DNA from: Hymenolepis diminuta
Lineage: Eukaryota > Platyhelminthes > Cestoda > Cyclophyllidea > Hymenolepididae
Direction: 5' to 3'
Assembly: GCA_900708905.1 (NCBI GenBank)
Contig: CAADRB010000027.1
Coordinates: 537,590-601,589, forward strand
Length of the DNA: 64,000 bases
The notes below the pieces were generated by a model. It ran no database searches and was not told the DNA's origin. It was given only the letters and a program-made list of their open reading frames with translations. The translations under genes and the position numbers were made by a program. Positions within the stretch are counted from its first letter, which is position 1. Every line of letters starts with the position of its first letter. Below are positions 55,201-61,050 of the stretch, piece by piece.

Positions 55201-58200
55201 GGTAATCCATTTGAGAGATAGAGAGAAATAAGTAGGTACAATTTGTGAGCGCATTCGAGTAGGTTGCTGGTGCCATTTGTGGTTAGTCCTCTTGCTTTAG
55301 ACCGTAGAGAAAATTTACACAAAATAAAACAACTTTGAATGTCACTTTAAATTAGATCATAGTTGTCTATTCAATAGCAATTAACTAATTTCTTAACCTG
55401 TGATTCAATAATTGTATCACTTTGATTATATAGCTGTTCTTCTGAGATTCAGAAAACGTAGAGGCATCACTTCTTGACTAGATCACAAACAAACGGAATA
55501 CAATTAATGACAAATTAAAGTCAACCACACTTAGGTCGTTGTGTCTTAAATGAGTTTATTATATTACTAGACGACACTGGACCTGGATGTTACATTCTAC
55601 ACTTTCCCTCTACTTCATCTCACTTTCATATGTTGCACAACATGAATGTAATCAGGAGCATCTATCTCCTTCTGAAATTTTATCATTTCATTTTATCTCA
55701 CAGTGTATCTTAATATTTCGCAATACCTCGGTGATGTATATTTTTCCAGAGAGAGTGAGAGAGAGCGAGAGAGTCACGCAGACTGCTGAAATGCTTTTAG
55801 CGGTTATATAGGTGGAAGTCACGCAAATCAAACTCATTCATTGTTCCTATGCCCAGTGCCAGAATCCGAACAGAAATGAGAAATTTGTTTGAATTAAAGC
55901 CATTTAGCCGTGGTGTAGGGGATTTTTGACATACTTAATGAATGATTTTAATTACCGAATTGCATGCTTATTAATTTAAAACCCAATTACGAATAACTGT
56001 AAGATGAATTGGACCATTTTACACTCCTGTGAATTTTGCTGTGAATAATCAGAAGAACGCAATCGCACGTTGTGCTCGTCTACTGGACTTTATCTCTCAT
56101 ACAATGTGGGACAAAATCAGCCCAAATATGGTTTAATTAATCCAATTCCGAACTTCAGCAGTTGGGTCAGTGAGTTGAATTCAGTTGGATTGCATAGAGC
56201 CCAATGCTACGTGCTTCTTTCCCATATAGTTTTAGTTCTATAAACCTATTAATATTTATCAGTATTTTTTCATGCTTATAGGTTACTTGATCCCATTACA
56301 ATAACTGAACGATAGTCCGTTGCACCCCTCGAAAATAAAATCAGGCACAATCTAATAGTTCCATCCCTTGGAACGAAAAGTTGAATGCTTTATACAGGAG
56401 AACAACTTGGCTATATAAACTCCTCTAATAGCAACCTTTATTAAAATATTAATAGGAATAATTTGAATTCAATATGCCCAATAAACCGCAATAACAGATA
56501 GAGAGATGAGAAGCAATTCTAGACTACATGTAGTAAGCTAAGTGAGAAAATGAAATAGGGAACTAAAATGAGAAATGTCAAACAAATCCGAACTGCCTAG
56601 AACGTCTAGATGATTTATTCCTCCACTTATATTTTTATTTTTCAATTGTTCACCTTAAATAAGGTTAAAATTTTGGATTAACTGCATTTCAAACCGAATG
56701 TTCAAAATCATCGCTGAGGCATGCTTAAACGGACTTTGAGAAAAAGAGATTATGAAAATCAAGCAACAAACATACCATCCATAAGGGTGACATTATCTCG
56801 AAACATTGGGATGGATCCGTTTCTCCAGGAGAAACTTCTTGATTGCATATTGAGGCTTCGATTCATCGGTGCAAAGCTGACTCTCCTTGCTGCCAAGTTG
56901 AATTCCTCCTGTACAACGGAGTTTGTCATGCCAACATTGCCTATCAAAGCATAAAAAACGTGTCTTAATGTTATGTTAAATATAATAAATTGGAAATTAG
57001 ATAAGATGTTGCATTAGATATGTCACAATAAAAAGGTGGATTCTTGTAAAAACCCAGTGGAAAATCGGTTAACTTTTTGCTACAAGGAATTAATTGTTAT
57101 GAAAGAAAGGAAGAGGAACAGCCAACTTTCTTATGATTTCTACGCATGACATCCGCATTACTTTGCTTCAATAGGAAAATAAGGAAGAATCAATTGTAGA
57201 GGAATAAAGGAGACAAAAATGAATTTTTGCTTTATTTTCCTGATTCATTCATTAATCCCCAATTGCGTGACTTGAACACCTTTCTTCAGTTATGGTCAAG
57301 TGTTCAACCCTTGGCTTTTGTCTTGTTTTCTCTAGCATCCCACATTTCGATTATTTATTGTTTTCCCGAGTAATTATAATTGAGTATCTGCAATGTTTTG
57401 GGATAAATAGAAATTTTTGCAATTTGAATGGTTCAGTGGGAACAATAAATTTTATTTTCCGTCCTTAAATAGCAGGAATGAAAGGCGGACGCTAGAATTT
57501 GAATAGATAATTTATTTCCGTATGTTTTTGGTATGGATTAGAAAATGAGTACTACACAGTTAGAGATGAATTAAACAAAGAGAAGAAGGAGGTCCTGATT
57601 GGATCAATAAGTCAGAAAGTTCAATCAAAGTGGAAGAAAAAGAGTAAACAATCTTTTACTTTTACCTGTTGAGGTTACGGCATCATTAACAGAATAATAA
57701 CTAACGTAGGTCATGCAGAAATCCTCATAATTTTACAAGCTGGGTCAGTTCATCAATAAATATTATATGAATATACAATCTATCAAAATTATTTCTTTGA
57801 GAAAACCTATTATGTTAATTAATGTATCTCCAGGTTGACTGGAAATAACTTACAGGTAGGAAAATAATGCTAAATTTTATGGAATTATAATTGTAAAAGT
57901 TTTTTGGTTTCAATAAAAAAGGAATGCTTATAGCATTCACTCACTTTTGTCACGAGCTTTAATTTTTGTTTATCTCAGTCAGGGTTATTTTGGCAGTCGA
58001 CTTTAGTGGCATTCCTCGTATTTCCCTGTTTGAGTAAGCCAAACAACCAATACAAAGTTAGCGTTGTGAACCAAACAAGCAATATGGAATTTTAGGTTGT
58101 TTTAGAAAGTTTTTACTATTCCGCTTGCGTCTAGACACACACTAAATTCAGACAAATTCTCCAAAGCAAACGTAATTACAGGGCTACTTCCAAGCTAAGG

Positions 58201-61050
58201 AAGTTTCATATTACTTTTTATAAAAATTATGTGCATCGTTCTAAATTTCTAAACTGTTTTTGTTACATTGCCCAAGTATTAACAAACTGGAAGCAACCAA
58301 GCTAATTTTCGTCAGTTCACTTCTGCTAATCTGTAGCTGACTCATAGAAGTTAATGAGAGCATTACAGATGCAGATAGTGCTCAAGGCCAGCACACGAAA
58401 TAAAAACAATTCTCAAGCCTATTGAGAGAAGTGCTCACAATACTTGGCTCATTTAGAAGGAAGGTAGTCTGAAGCCGATCTTAAGAGAAACTCACATTCC
58501 AACATCCCTGTTAATGAACGGAATTAACCAGGACGGTTAGTTACACCCACCATTGGATGTGCTCCGATGGACATTGATCTCGTGACCTCTGATTTGGCGG
58601 ACGTACACGTTGACAACTGAGCCACCGGCGCACATTACTCAAGATCCTTATTGTCAAAACCATTTGGATTAGAGGTATTACCATGTGTTCTTAACCTTTC
58701 TTTGATATATATTTCATTTCCAAGATTGATATAATCTTGTTCTTTGTAAACAAAGAGCAGAGATGTTGGATTCCGCATTTTGGTCAAATCCACCATCAGT
58801 TATCAATCTCATCTTCCTTAGTATATTTTCGAGTGTGGACAGGTCGATTGAACCAAGGAGGCCACAGTAATAGATGATAAGGTCAGCCTTCGGTATGATA
58901 TGATGGAAGCAAATTCTGCACATTTTATACGAGTTGATAATATCAAAATTAATTAGATAAAGACTTCTTCAAAACCCATCCTCTAAGACTGTTTATGATA
59001 ACTTAATCGTCTTACTCACTAAAACAGCAGTGTTTTGAAAAAAACTCAAAACTTAATAATCCATCGGTGAATATGATCTATAAAGGTAGAGTTTTTCCAT
59101 ATCCAGCAGACTGAATTGCTTCCATATTATTCCCTGATTATCTGTTGGGAATTGTGTCACTTTTAATGATAAAGAAAATTAAAACTATAAATCATTTTTC
59201 ACCCTGCATTCTTGCAGTAAAAATGCATTTAAACATAAATGAAATGTAACATCTGAAATTTTTCTCTGTATGGGGGTGAAACTGGGGCTCTTTTTATAAT
59301 TAGCATTTTCGAGTGCGTTGTATGGGACACAAAAAAGGAAGTTAAAGGGAGGCAGGCGGGTGAGCTTAAATGAACGAGTAGTTGGAATTTTCTACCTGAG
59401 CATGCGGCATACTCCCTTGCCTGTCTGCCAGAAAAGGCGCGCTAGTGCGGCGCACTAGCGTGCGTGCGTGGATGAACGAACAGAGAAGTGTAATTCACGA
59501 CAAAATCTCTGCTTGCTTCTCATCTCCTCTTGCTCACCTCGCCGCCTGCTGCCGATCAGCTTGCTGTCTTTCTATCCGCCGACTACTAACCCACTCTCTG
59601 AGTATTTGTCACAGAGTAGGTATTAATGTGATAAACAGCACCAGCTGCAATAGACACGAAAAAACATCTGCTTTCTATCTCATTATACCAATATCGCAAT
59701 AACGAGCATAAATTTTATATTGGTTACGGAATGAAAGTAGCGCAGAGTGGATTTCCTTTCGGGTGTTTACATTTCAGATTTTATCCCGGATAAATAAAGT
59801 AGTAAAAAGTGCCAGTCATTTCACAAAACAAGCCCATTTCTTTGCTGATACGACTATATCTAACGGTCCAAATCTATGGAATATATAGGTCGATACTTCA
59901 ACCGCAATTGTGTTTTATGTTTATCCGACTGGACCAGTTTAAATGCTAATTAATTAGCTTATAGATAAAAGCCAATACTGTTTCAAGTGGATTAAAACAT
60001 TTATTCACGTACGGCTAGTCATGCTATGGACATGGAAACTATTGATGTATTTTTTCAGTCCTGAGACAAAGCTGAAACATATATCCAAGGTATAAATACA
60101 TTTTAAACAAGGATAAGCCATCATTGATCCGATTTTGGTCCAATGTTCGATCATTTATGACGATTTTTACCGATACTTATAGATCATTGTTGGGTTATTA
60201 CGTCATCTCACTTTAAGTTTTTCGCTATTTGGGACCAGAATGAAGCGGCATACCTTCCTGCGCTTCAAAATCAGTTTGAATAAAATATGTATTAGAATGA
60301 AATCAACAGCCTCTAGAATATCCAACGGAAGACAAATTTCCATTATCTCTTCTGCAGGAGAAATTATTAGACGTTGCCTCACTTCAGTTTGAGATAAGAT
60401 CATCAATTTTAGCGCACGATCTCAAAATGCAGGCTTAGAAAGTCGTGCGCAATTTTTTCAATGCCTGTTTTTGTCAAGGCAAAAGTATTATTTTACAGTG
60501 GAAGAATATTTATTAAATATTAAATCCCCCTCCGTCGAGAAAATATGATTTTATTGCTTATGCCTTCTGTATTTCCCTTATATTTATATTATTGGTCCCT
60601 TTTGCATTTCAAGGTCATAATTAAGTTGGTTTAGTGCCTAACTAACTTGTGCCCTCTCGCTCTCAGCTCTAATCTGAGGCTGTTATCGAGTTTGTAGATC
60701 ACAAAATTTATGCAGAATAATGACAGTATGATTAGGAATTTTCGACATGGTAATATTCCTACCACTAACTCTAACTTTATCCACGTCACCACGTCCTGTA
60801 TTGCTAAACATTTCAATTTTAAAGCAATTGCCTTAGTTTTAAGCTTACCATCCTCTCCACCGCCTGGTTCATCACCACGGTGATCTTTGGAGAAGATGGC
60901 TTCTGTAGCAGCCAGCTCAAGAATGGAAGAGGTGGTCAGATGGAACATTCTTCGAGCCTCGTCTCGAGCCAACTTTGCCGCTGTCACTGCACGAGCTAAC
61001 AACTCTTGTTGCTGTTTTCGACGACTTGTTGAGGCTGTGACAAAGGTTTT
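18895..61050 (-). CDS. UNC80: UNC80 homologue, C-terminal 1,841 residues (28 exons; 5' part outside window)
   Basis: UNC80 is a large scaffold that links UNC79 to the NALCN/NCA sodium-leak channel and is needed for its activity in neurons. Exons, 5' to 3' on the minus strand: 61050-60849, 56940-56776, 54886-54731, 52346-52159, 51065-50982, 50902-50834, 50744-50640, 49605-49509, 47814-47615, 45976-45674, 45598-45362, 44536-44429, 44357-44247, 41648-41488, 41413-40861, 40788-40579, 40018-39923, 39860-39622, 37678-37474, 35181-35049, 30632-29999, 24826-24628, 23187-23032, 22958-22802, 22730-22575, 20188-20125, 20046-19841, 19226-18895. The total is 5,526 nt, every junction is in phase, and the last exon ends at TAG. 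Diagnostic blocks in the vertebrate order include FPSCICAAALPL, FKDLKQTF, YVRDFYPF, LPSFPR, QFYIMHRTPFILQMFGS, VYAPESYRS, LPLADW and LWKFLDFIV. The worm protein is longer over this part than human UNC80, mainly through Ser/Gly-rich insertions. Confidence 0.93.
19227..19840 (-). other. UNC80 intron
   Basis: 614 bp, GT-AG (CAG|GTATAA to TTTTAG). AT-rich; nothing recognised. Confidence 0.75.
19841..20046 (-). CDS. UNC80: UNC80 exon 27
   Basis: Phase 2 to phase 1. Contains an acidic stretch (SSRDDDAEDDDTTGGVEE) and then ANPIIAAAVATSLYGSG. Two in-frame acceptors nine bases apart (exon start 20046 after GACAG, or 20055 after ATAAG) are both possible. Confidence 0.8.
20125..20188 (-). CDS. UNC80: UNC80 exon 26 (short)
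   Basis: 64-nt exon, phase 1 to phase 2, between ATTTGTAG and AAAAC|GTAAGG. Encodes ASVESLPRQSGPPGALEKRH. The splice sites and phases fit both neighbours. Confidence 0.78.
20189..22574 (-). other. UNC80 intron containing a decayed LINE
   Basis: 2,386 bp. Most of it from about 20930 to 22480 is a degenerate reverse-transcriptase element in the opposite orientation to UNC80. Confidence 0.75.
20930..22480 (+). mobile_element. Degenerate non-LTR retrotransposon (LINE) fragment
   Basis: Plus-strand frames, broken by several stops and frameshifts, show reverse-transcriptase landmarks in order. Around 21120 there is EKILISFDIWNAFYSLSTYG, resembling the F-D-x-x-x-AF-D motif A region. Near 21300 SPLLFNNVF is followed by DEVL. 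At 21425-21436 YTDD stands in for the usual YADD catalytic box, followed by LCLSTSSTEE. About 21730 onward NTRAKILGTFIKSVLP and AIQNTARSMILRLHN resemble the post-RT thumb region. It is old and inactive, and sits antisense in an UNC80 intron. I cannot name the clade. Confidence 0.75.
22575..22730 (-). CDS. UNC80: UNC80 exon 25
   Basis: Phase 1 to phase 1; ends ACTG|GTATGA. Basic and Ser/Arg-rich (RQSLLRRTSGKRITAHDGSR), similar in character to the vertebrate tail around AIGRRRFSSH. Confidence 0.82.
22802..22958 (-). CDS. UNC80: UNC80 exon 24
   Basis: Phase 0 to phase 1 (TTCG|GTAAGT). Begins MLNLMRQKHQLLINPPQ and ends ILRHSSERHFG. It is entered through a GC-AG intron of 73 bp. Confidence 0.83.
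23032..23187 (-). CDS. UNC80: UNC80 exon 23
   Basis: Phase 0. Contains IIGQKLIGLHLPPQQTIVSL and LLHDLRTLREEKQ, matching the vertebrate segment with HIADQLERRFIPRPL and LKILKEAV. The 3' splice donor must be CAG|GCAAGT, because the nearest GT would put the next exon in a frame with an early stop. Confidence 0.85.
23188..24627 (-). other. UNC80 intron
   Basis: 1,440 bp, GT-AG. AT-rich; includes a short TAAATA-rich run near 23890-23920. No gene seen. Confidence 0.7.
24628..24826 (-). CDS. UNC80: UNC80 exon 22
   Basis: Phase 2 to phase 0. One of the most conserved parts: LAFLGLKLILIVYPRH and VQLWKFLDFIVTNRPSIFMH match vertebrate AAYLALKVILVCFER and LALWDFLDFIVRTRIPIFVL. Confidence 0.93.
24827..29998 (-). 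other. Largest UNC80 intron
   Basis: 5,172 bp, ending TTTTGTAG-type acceptor on the minus strand. Mostly AT-rich. A purine-rich, less AT-rich patch lies at about 28870-29330. Open frames here are hydrophobic or low-complexity and not credible genes. Confidence 0.7.
28870..29330. other. Purine-rich intronic patch with overlapping inverted repeats
   Basis: The + strand is strongly GA-biased. At 29232-29259 AGAGAT pairs with ATCTCT, while the overlapping TCTCTTA pairs with TAAGAGA, giving two mutually exclusive small hairpins. Function unknown. Confidence 0.5.
29999..30632 (-). CDS. UNC80: UNC80 exon 21 (largest exon)
   Basis: 634 nt, phase 1 to phase 2 (CACAA|GTAAGA). Opens with KENVYYALEVCLSGLFVG, aligning with vertebrate QPEVQLLLQTVINVLLPP. 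It then continues as a long Gly/Ser/Thr-rich, probably disordered insertion of about 180 residues not obvious in vertebrates. Confidence 0.9.
30810..30930 (+). repeat. Dispersed repeat, family B, copy 1
   Basis: TTTATTTCAAGGTCATAATT and TTAGTGCCTAACTGACCTGT are nearly repeated, in the same orientation, at 60566-60695. Similarity fades on both sides. Identity unknown. Confidence 0.65.
33609..33720 (+). repeat. tRNA-like (SINE-like) repeat, copy 2
   Basis: GTGCACTTCTGCCGAGTCAC, then GGTTACGAGATCGGTGCTTA, then GATGCACATC and CCAACCTAATC. Same block order as the other three copies. Confidence 0.6.
35049..35181 (-). CDS. UNC80: UNC80 exon 20
   Basis: 133 nt, phase 0 to phase 1 (GGAG|GTTAGT). NYLAYLIVPLLIQCSTGGG matches vertebrate MLLNLLIPFVLTVGSGSKD. 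Confidence 0.88.
35182..37473 (-). other. UNC80 intron containing an assembly gap
   Basis: 2,292 bp including 50 undetermined bases. AT-rich; no gene seen. Confidence 0.7.
35296..35345. other. Assembly gap (50 N)
   Basis: A run of exactly 50 N, 114 nt upstream of the exon 20 acceptor in UNC80 orientation. The length may be a placeholder. Confidence 0.99.
37474..37678 (-). CDS. UNC80: UNC80 exon 19
   Basis: Phase 2 to phase 0 (CTTGAG|GTGAGC). Ser-rich insertion (SSSSVGGSSAGSS) followed by conserved FASESTRFIALMLSCLE, matching vertebrate FSTAVVRLVALQIQALKE. Confidence 0.9.
37679..39621 (-). other. UNC80 intron
   Basis: 1,943 bp, GT-AG. AT-rich; nothing recognised. Confidence 0.7.
39622..39860 (-). 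CDS. UNC80: UNC80 exon 18
   Basis: Phase 0 to phase 2 (CCAAA|GTAAGT). Begins LFNDYLKRSLVIGPNAWW, corresponding to vertebrate SLINVCVNLVMGVVGPSS; the rest is Thr/Pro-rich. Confidence 0.87.
39923..40018 (-). CDS. UNC80: UNC80 exon 17
   Basis: 96 nt, phase 0. KQISWEHLTNLIRALYLTIQ matches vertebrate RQVEWEPASNLIEGVCLTLQ. Followed by a 62-bp intron, the shortest in the gene model. Confidence 0.9.
40019..40578 (-). other. UNC80 intron
   Basis: 560 bp, GT-AG. Nothing recognised. Confidence 0.75.
40579..40788 (-). CDS. UNC80: UNC80 exon 16
   Basis: 70 codons, phase 0. RLSELAQSIVKQFPHN, RFFLEVLPLADWNHESLR and LVGRLNRTLPK correspond to vertebrate RLAEIAHSLLKLAPYD, RYIMEMLPITDWTAEAVR and ILKRLDRMFNK. 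Confidence 0.95.
40861..41413 (-). CDS. UNC80: UNC80 exon 15
   Basis: 553 nt, phase 2 to phase 0. A Ser/Gly-rich, basic linker (KRSASTVMGGGGSGGGIGSG) leads into conserved REAILQIASEFLTVAHRRLG and LLDGKAFM (vertebrate ESLLNICTEFYKHCGPRL, LLDVKSHM). Its donor is GC: ATG|GCAAGT. Confidence 0.92.
41488..41648 (-). CDS. UNC80: UNC80 exon 14
   Basis: 161 nt, phase 0 to phase 2 (ACCAG|GTGAGG). VILQSILPFILRDLPQ matches vertebrate MVLEALVPCYLQKMK. Confidence 0.88.
41649..44246 (-). other. UNC80 intron
   Basis: 2,598 bp, GT-AG. AT-rich; no coding signal or recognised repeat. Confidence 0.7.
44247..44357 (-). CDS. UNC80: UNC80 exon 13
   Basis: 37 codons, phase 0. DFCYADDSQSWSIFETINLC and VYAPESYRSRQMM match vertebrate DFCYGNEDLTFSISEAIKLC and AYAPESFRSLQML nearly position for position. 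Confidence 0.96.
44429..44536 (-). CDS. UNC80: UNC80 exon 12
   Basis: 36 codons, phase 0. LYQLLRSVGREIPDTLGILQ and FSKPLKAL match vertebrate LFDLLQSLEGETTDILDIL and AEKPLKSL. Separated from exon 13 by a 71-bp intron. Confidence 0.93.
44537..45361 (-). other. UNC80 intron
   Basis: 825 bp, GT-AG. AT-rich; nothing recognised. Confidence 0.75.
45362..45598 (-). CDS. UNC80: UNC80 exon 11
   Basis: 79 codons, phase 0. FSVNGYLSILPTIIRVY and KQFYIMHRTPFILQMFGSIA match vertebrate FSLSGYQWILPTMLQVY and HQFYILHRKPFVLQLFASVA. Confidence 0.96.
45674..45976 (-). CDS. UNC80: UNC80 exon 10
   Basis: 101 codons, phase 0. LREELAKLPSFPRKALEAEF, STFPWSTDLQLFLNVYNGTL and VLHAEDTTVLRQ match the vertebrate stretch with LPSFPRSAIDAEFSL, EFPWGDEIMLFLNVFNGAL and LHPEDSALLRQ. 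Confidence 0.96.
45977..47614 (-). other. UNC80 intron with a SINE-like copy
   Basis: 1,638 bp, GT-AG; contains the minus-strand SINE-like copy 46160-46255. An open frame on the minus strand at 46905-47297 has no splice context or recognisable domain. Confidence 0.7.
46160..46255 (-). repeat. tRNA-like (SINE-like) repeat, copy 3
   Basis: On the minus strand: GTGCACTGATTGCCGTGCAC, then GTGGTCATGAGTTCGATTTC, then CGGCACTGATTAAGTC. The GGTCATGAGTTCGATTTC part is a good tRNA B-box match. Confidence 0.55.
47615..47814 (-). CDS. UNC80: UNC80 exon 9
   Basis: 200 nt, phase 1 to phase 0 (CACAT|GTAAGC). NSNHYVRDFYPFKRNHIPKL and GQQLLQRNAFSLKVQEVGKL match vertebrate YNKTYVRDIYPFRRSVSPQL and GQELIQKQVFTRKLEEVGRV. 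Confidence 0.95.
47815..49508 (-). other. UNC80 intron
   Basis: 1,694 bp, GT-AG. A 35-codon open stretch at about 49030-49145 has splice-like ends but no place in the conserved protein. Confidence 0.65.
49509..49605 (-). CDS. UNC80: UNC80 exon 8
   Basis: 97 nt, phase 0 to phase 1 (TCAA|GTAAGT). GDILNEALEGNGVPHSEYHL and VLCDDRS correspond to vertebrate EALLKECLEFFNIPESQSTH and FLMDKR. Confidence 0.88.
49606..50639 (-). other. UNC80 intron
   Basis: 1,034 bp, GT-AG. Nothing recognised. Confidence 0.75.
50640..50744 (-). CDS. UNC80: UNC80 exon 7
   Basis: 35 codons, phase 0 (AATAAG|GTAAAC). STLLVTANLPCAKQFNVF matches vertebrate VKLLVTASMPGTKTLVV. Confidence 0.92.
50834..50902 (-). CDS. UNC80: UNC80 exon 6 (short)
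   Basis: 23 codons, phase 0 (TTGAC|GTAAGA). YVKNVYFKDLKQTFRREQ matches vertebrate YVEGLFFKDLKQTMKKEQ. Confidence 0.94.
50982..51065 (-). CDS. UNC80: UNC80 exon 5
   Basis: 28 codons, phase 0 (CATATG|GTAAGT). IGCIMFHVRTPSFDAPDSIA matches vertebrate VGLIMYFVRTPCEWGMDAIS. Confidence 0.93.
51066..52158 (-). other. UNC80 intron
   Basis: 1,093 bp, GT-AG. AT-rich; nothing recognised. Confidence 0.75.
52159..52346 (-). CDS. UNC80: UNC80 exon 4
   Basis: 188 nt, phase 1 to phase 0. VEKVIWQCLLEDTSLFLRYI, FEKLT and LPMQTAHILFNNL match vertebrate AQQVLWNCLIEDPSTVLRHF, LEKLT and FPAQTSHILFNYL. Confidence 0.96.
52347..54730 (-). other. UNC80 intron
   Basis: 2,384 bp, GT-AG; a short GT repeat lies just past the donor near 54709-54719. 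No gene seen. Confidence 0.7.
54731..54886 (-). CDS. UNC80: UNC80 exon 3
   Basis: 156 nt, phase 1 to phase 1 (TTGCCA|GTAAGC). TFFPSCICAAALPLTNLMDD matches vertebrate AVFPACICAAVLPIVHLMED. Confidence 0.95.
54887..56775 (-). other. UNC80 intron
   Basis: 1,889 bp, GT-AG. Contains a GA-rich simple repeat at 55748-55773. No gene seen. Confidence 0.7.
55748..55773. repeat. (GA)n-like simple repeat
   Basis: GAGAGAGTGAGAGAGAGCGA-type imperfect purine repeat of about 26 nt within an UNC80 intron. Confidence 0.8.
56776..56940 (-). CDS. UNC80: UNC80 exon 2
   Basis: 165 nt, phase 1 to phase 1 (GGATG|GTATGT). EEFNLAARRVSFAPMNRS corresponds to vertebrate EEVTNLASRRLSVSPSC and preserves an RRxS kinase-consensus motif; SRSFSWRNGS resembles YSFRRGSVWS. 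Confidence 0.9.
58520..58633 (-). repeat. tRNA-like (SINE-like) repeat, copy 4 (best preserved)
   Basis: On the minus strand CCGGTGGCTCAGTTGTCAAC resembles a tRNA A box, and GAGGTCACGAGATC about 35 nt later resembles a B box. TCCATCGGAGCACATCCAAT and CCTGGTTAA follow, shared with copies 1 and 2. Confidence 0.65.
58794..58887 (-). CDS. Possible UNC80 cassette exon (b)
   Basis: 94 nt, acceptor CCGAAG, donor GATG|GTGGAT (weak). Phase 0 to phase 1, so it would fit between candidate (a) and exon 2. Encodes DLIIYYCGLLGSIDLSTLEN. I know no vertebrate counterpart. Confidence 0.25.
59420..59560. other. CpG-rich patch with a perfect 9-bp inverted repeat
   Basis: CGCTAGTGC at 59440-59448 and GCACTAGCG at 59452-59460 are perfect complements with a 3-nt spacer, in a GC-rich stretch unlike the AT-rich intron around it. 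Confidence 0.6.
60254..60351 (-). CDS. Possible UNC80 cassette exon (a)
   Basis: 98 nt, acceptor TTTCTCCTGCAG, donor AGGAAG|GTATGC, both good. Phase 1 to phase 0, compatible with exon 1 upstream. Encodes a hydrophobic segment, LDILEAVDFILIHILFKLIL, followed by KRRK. It may be a chance open frame. Confidence 0.3.
60566..60695 (+). repeat. Dispersed repeat, family B, copy 2
   Basis: GCATTTCAAGGTCATAATTA and TTTAGTGCCTAACTAACTTG parallel the copy at 30810-30930 in the same orientation. Confidence 0.65.
60849..61050 (-). CDS. UNC80: UNC80 exon 1 of this model (first exon inside the window)
   Basis: 202 nt, phase 0 to phase 1 (GGATG|GTAAGC), after TTTTTTATGTAG. KTFVTASTSRRKQQQELLAR followed by an Ala/Arg-rich helix parallels vertebrate KSFSARAVSRSHQRAEHILK. 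Upstream exons are beyond 64000. Confidence 0.83.

Larger units (their letters stand above)
56941..60848 (-). other. UNC80 intron with possible cassette exons, SINE-like copy, repeat and hairpin
   Basis: 3,908 bp if exons 1 and 2 join directly. Contains two small open segments with fitting splice sites and phases (60254-60351 and 58794-58887), a SINE-like copy, a family B repeat and a CpG-rich patch with a perfect hairpin. Confidence 0.65.

Noticed and set aside
59445..59702. 85-codon plus-strand open frame over the CpG-rich patch
   Set aside because: Cys/Ser/Arg-rich low-information sequence, antisense to UNC80; better explained by local composition.
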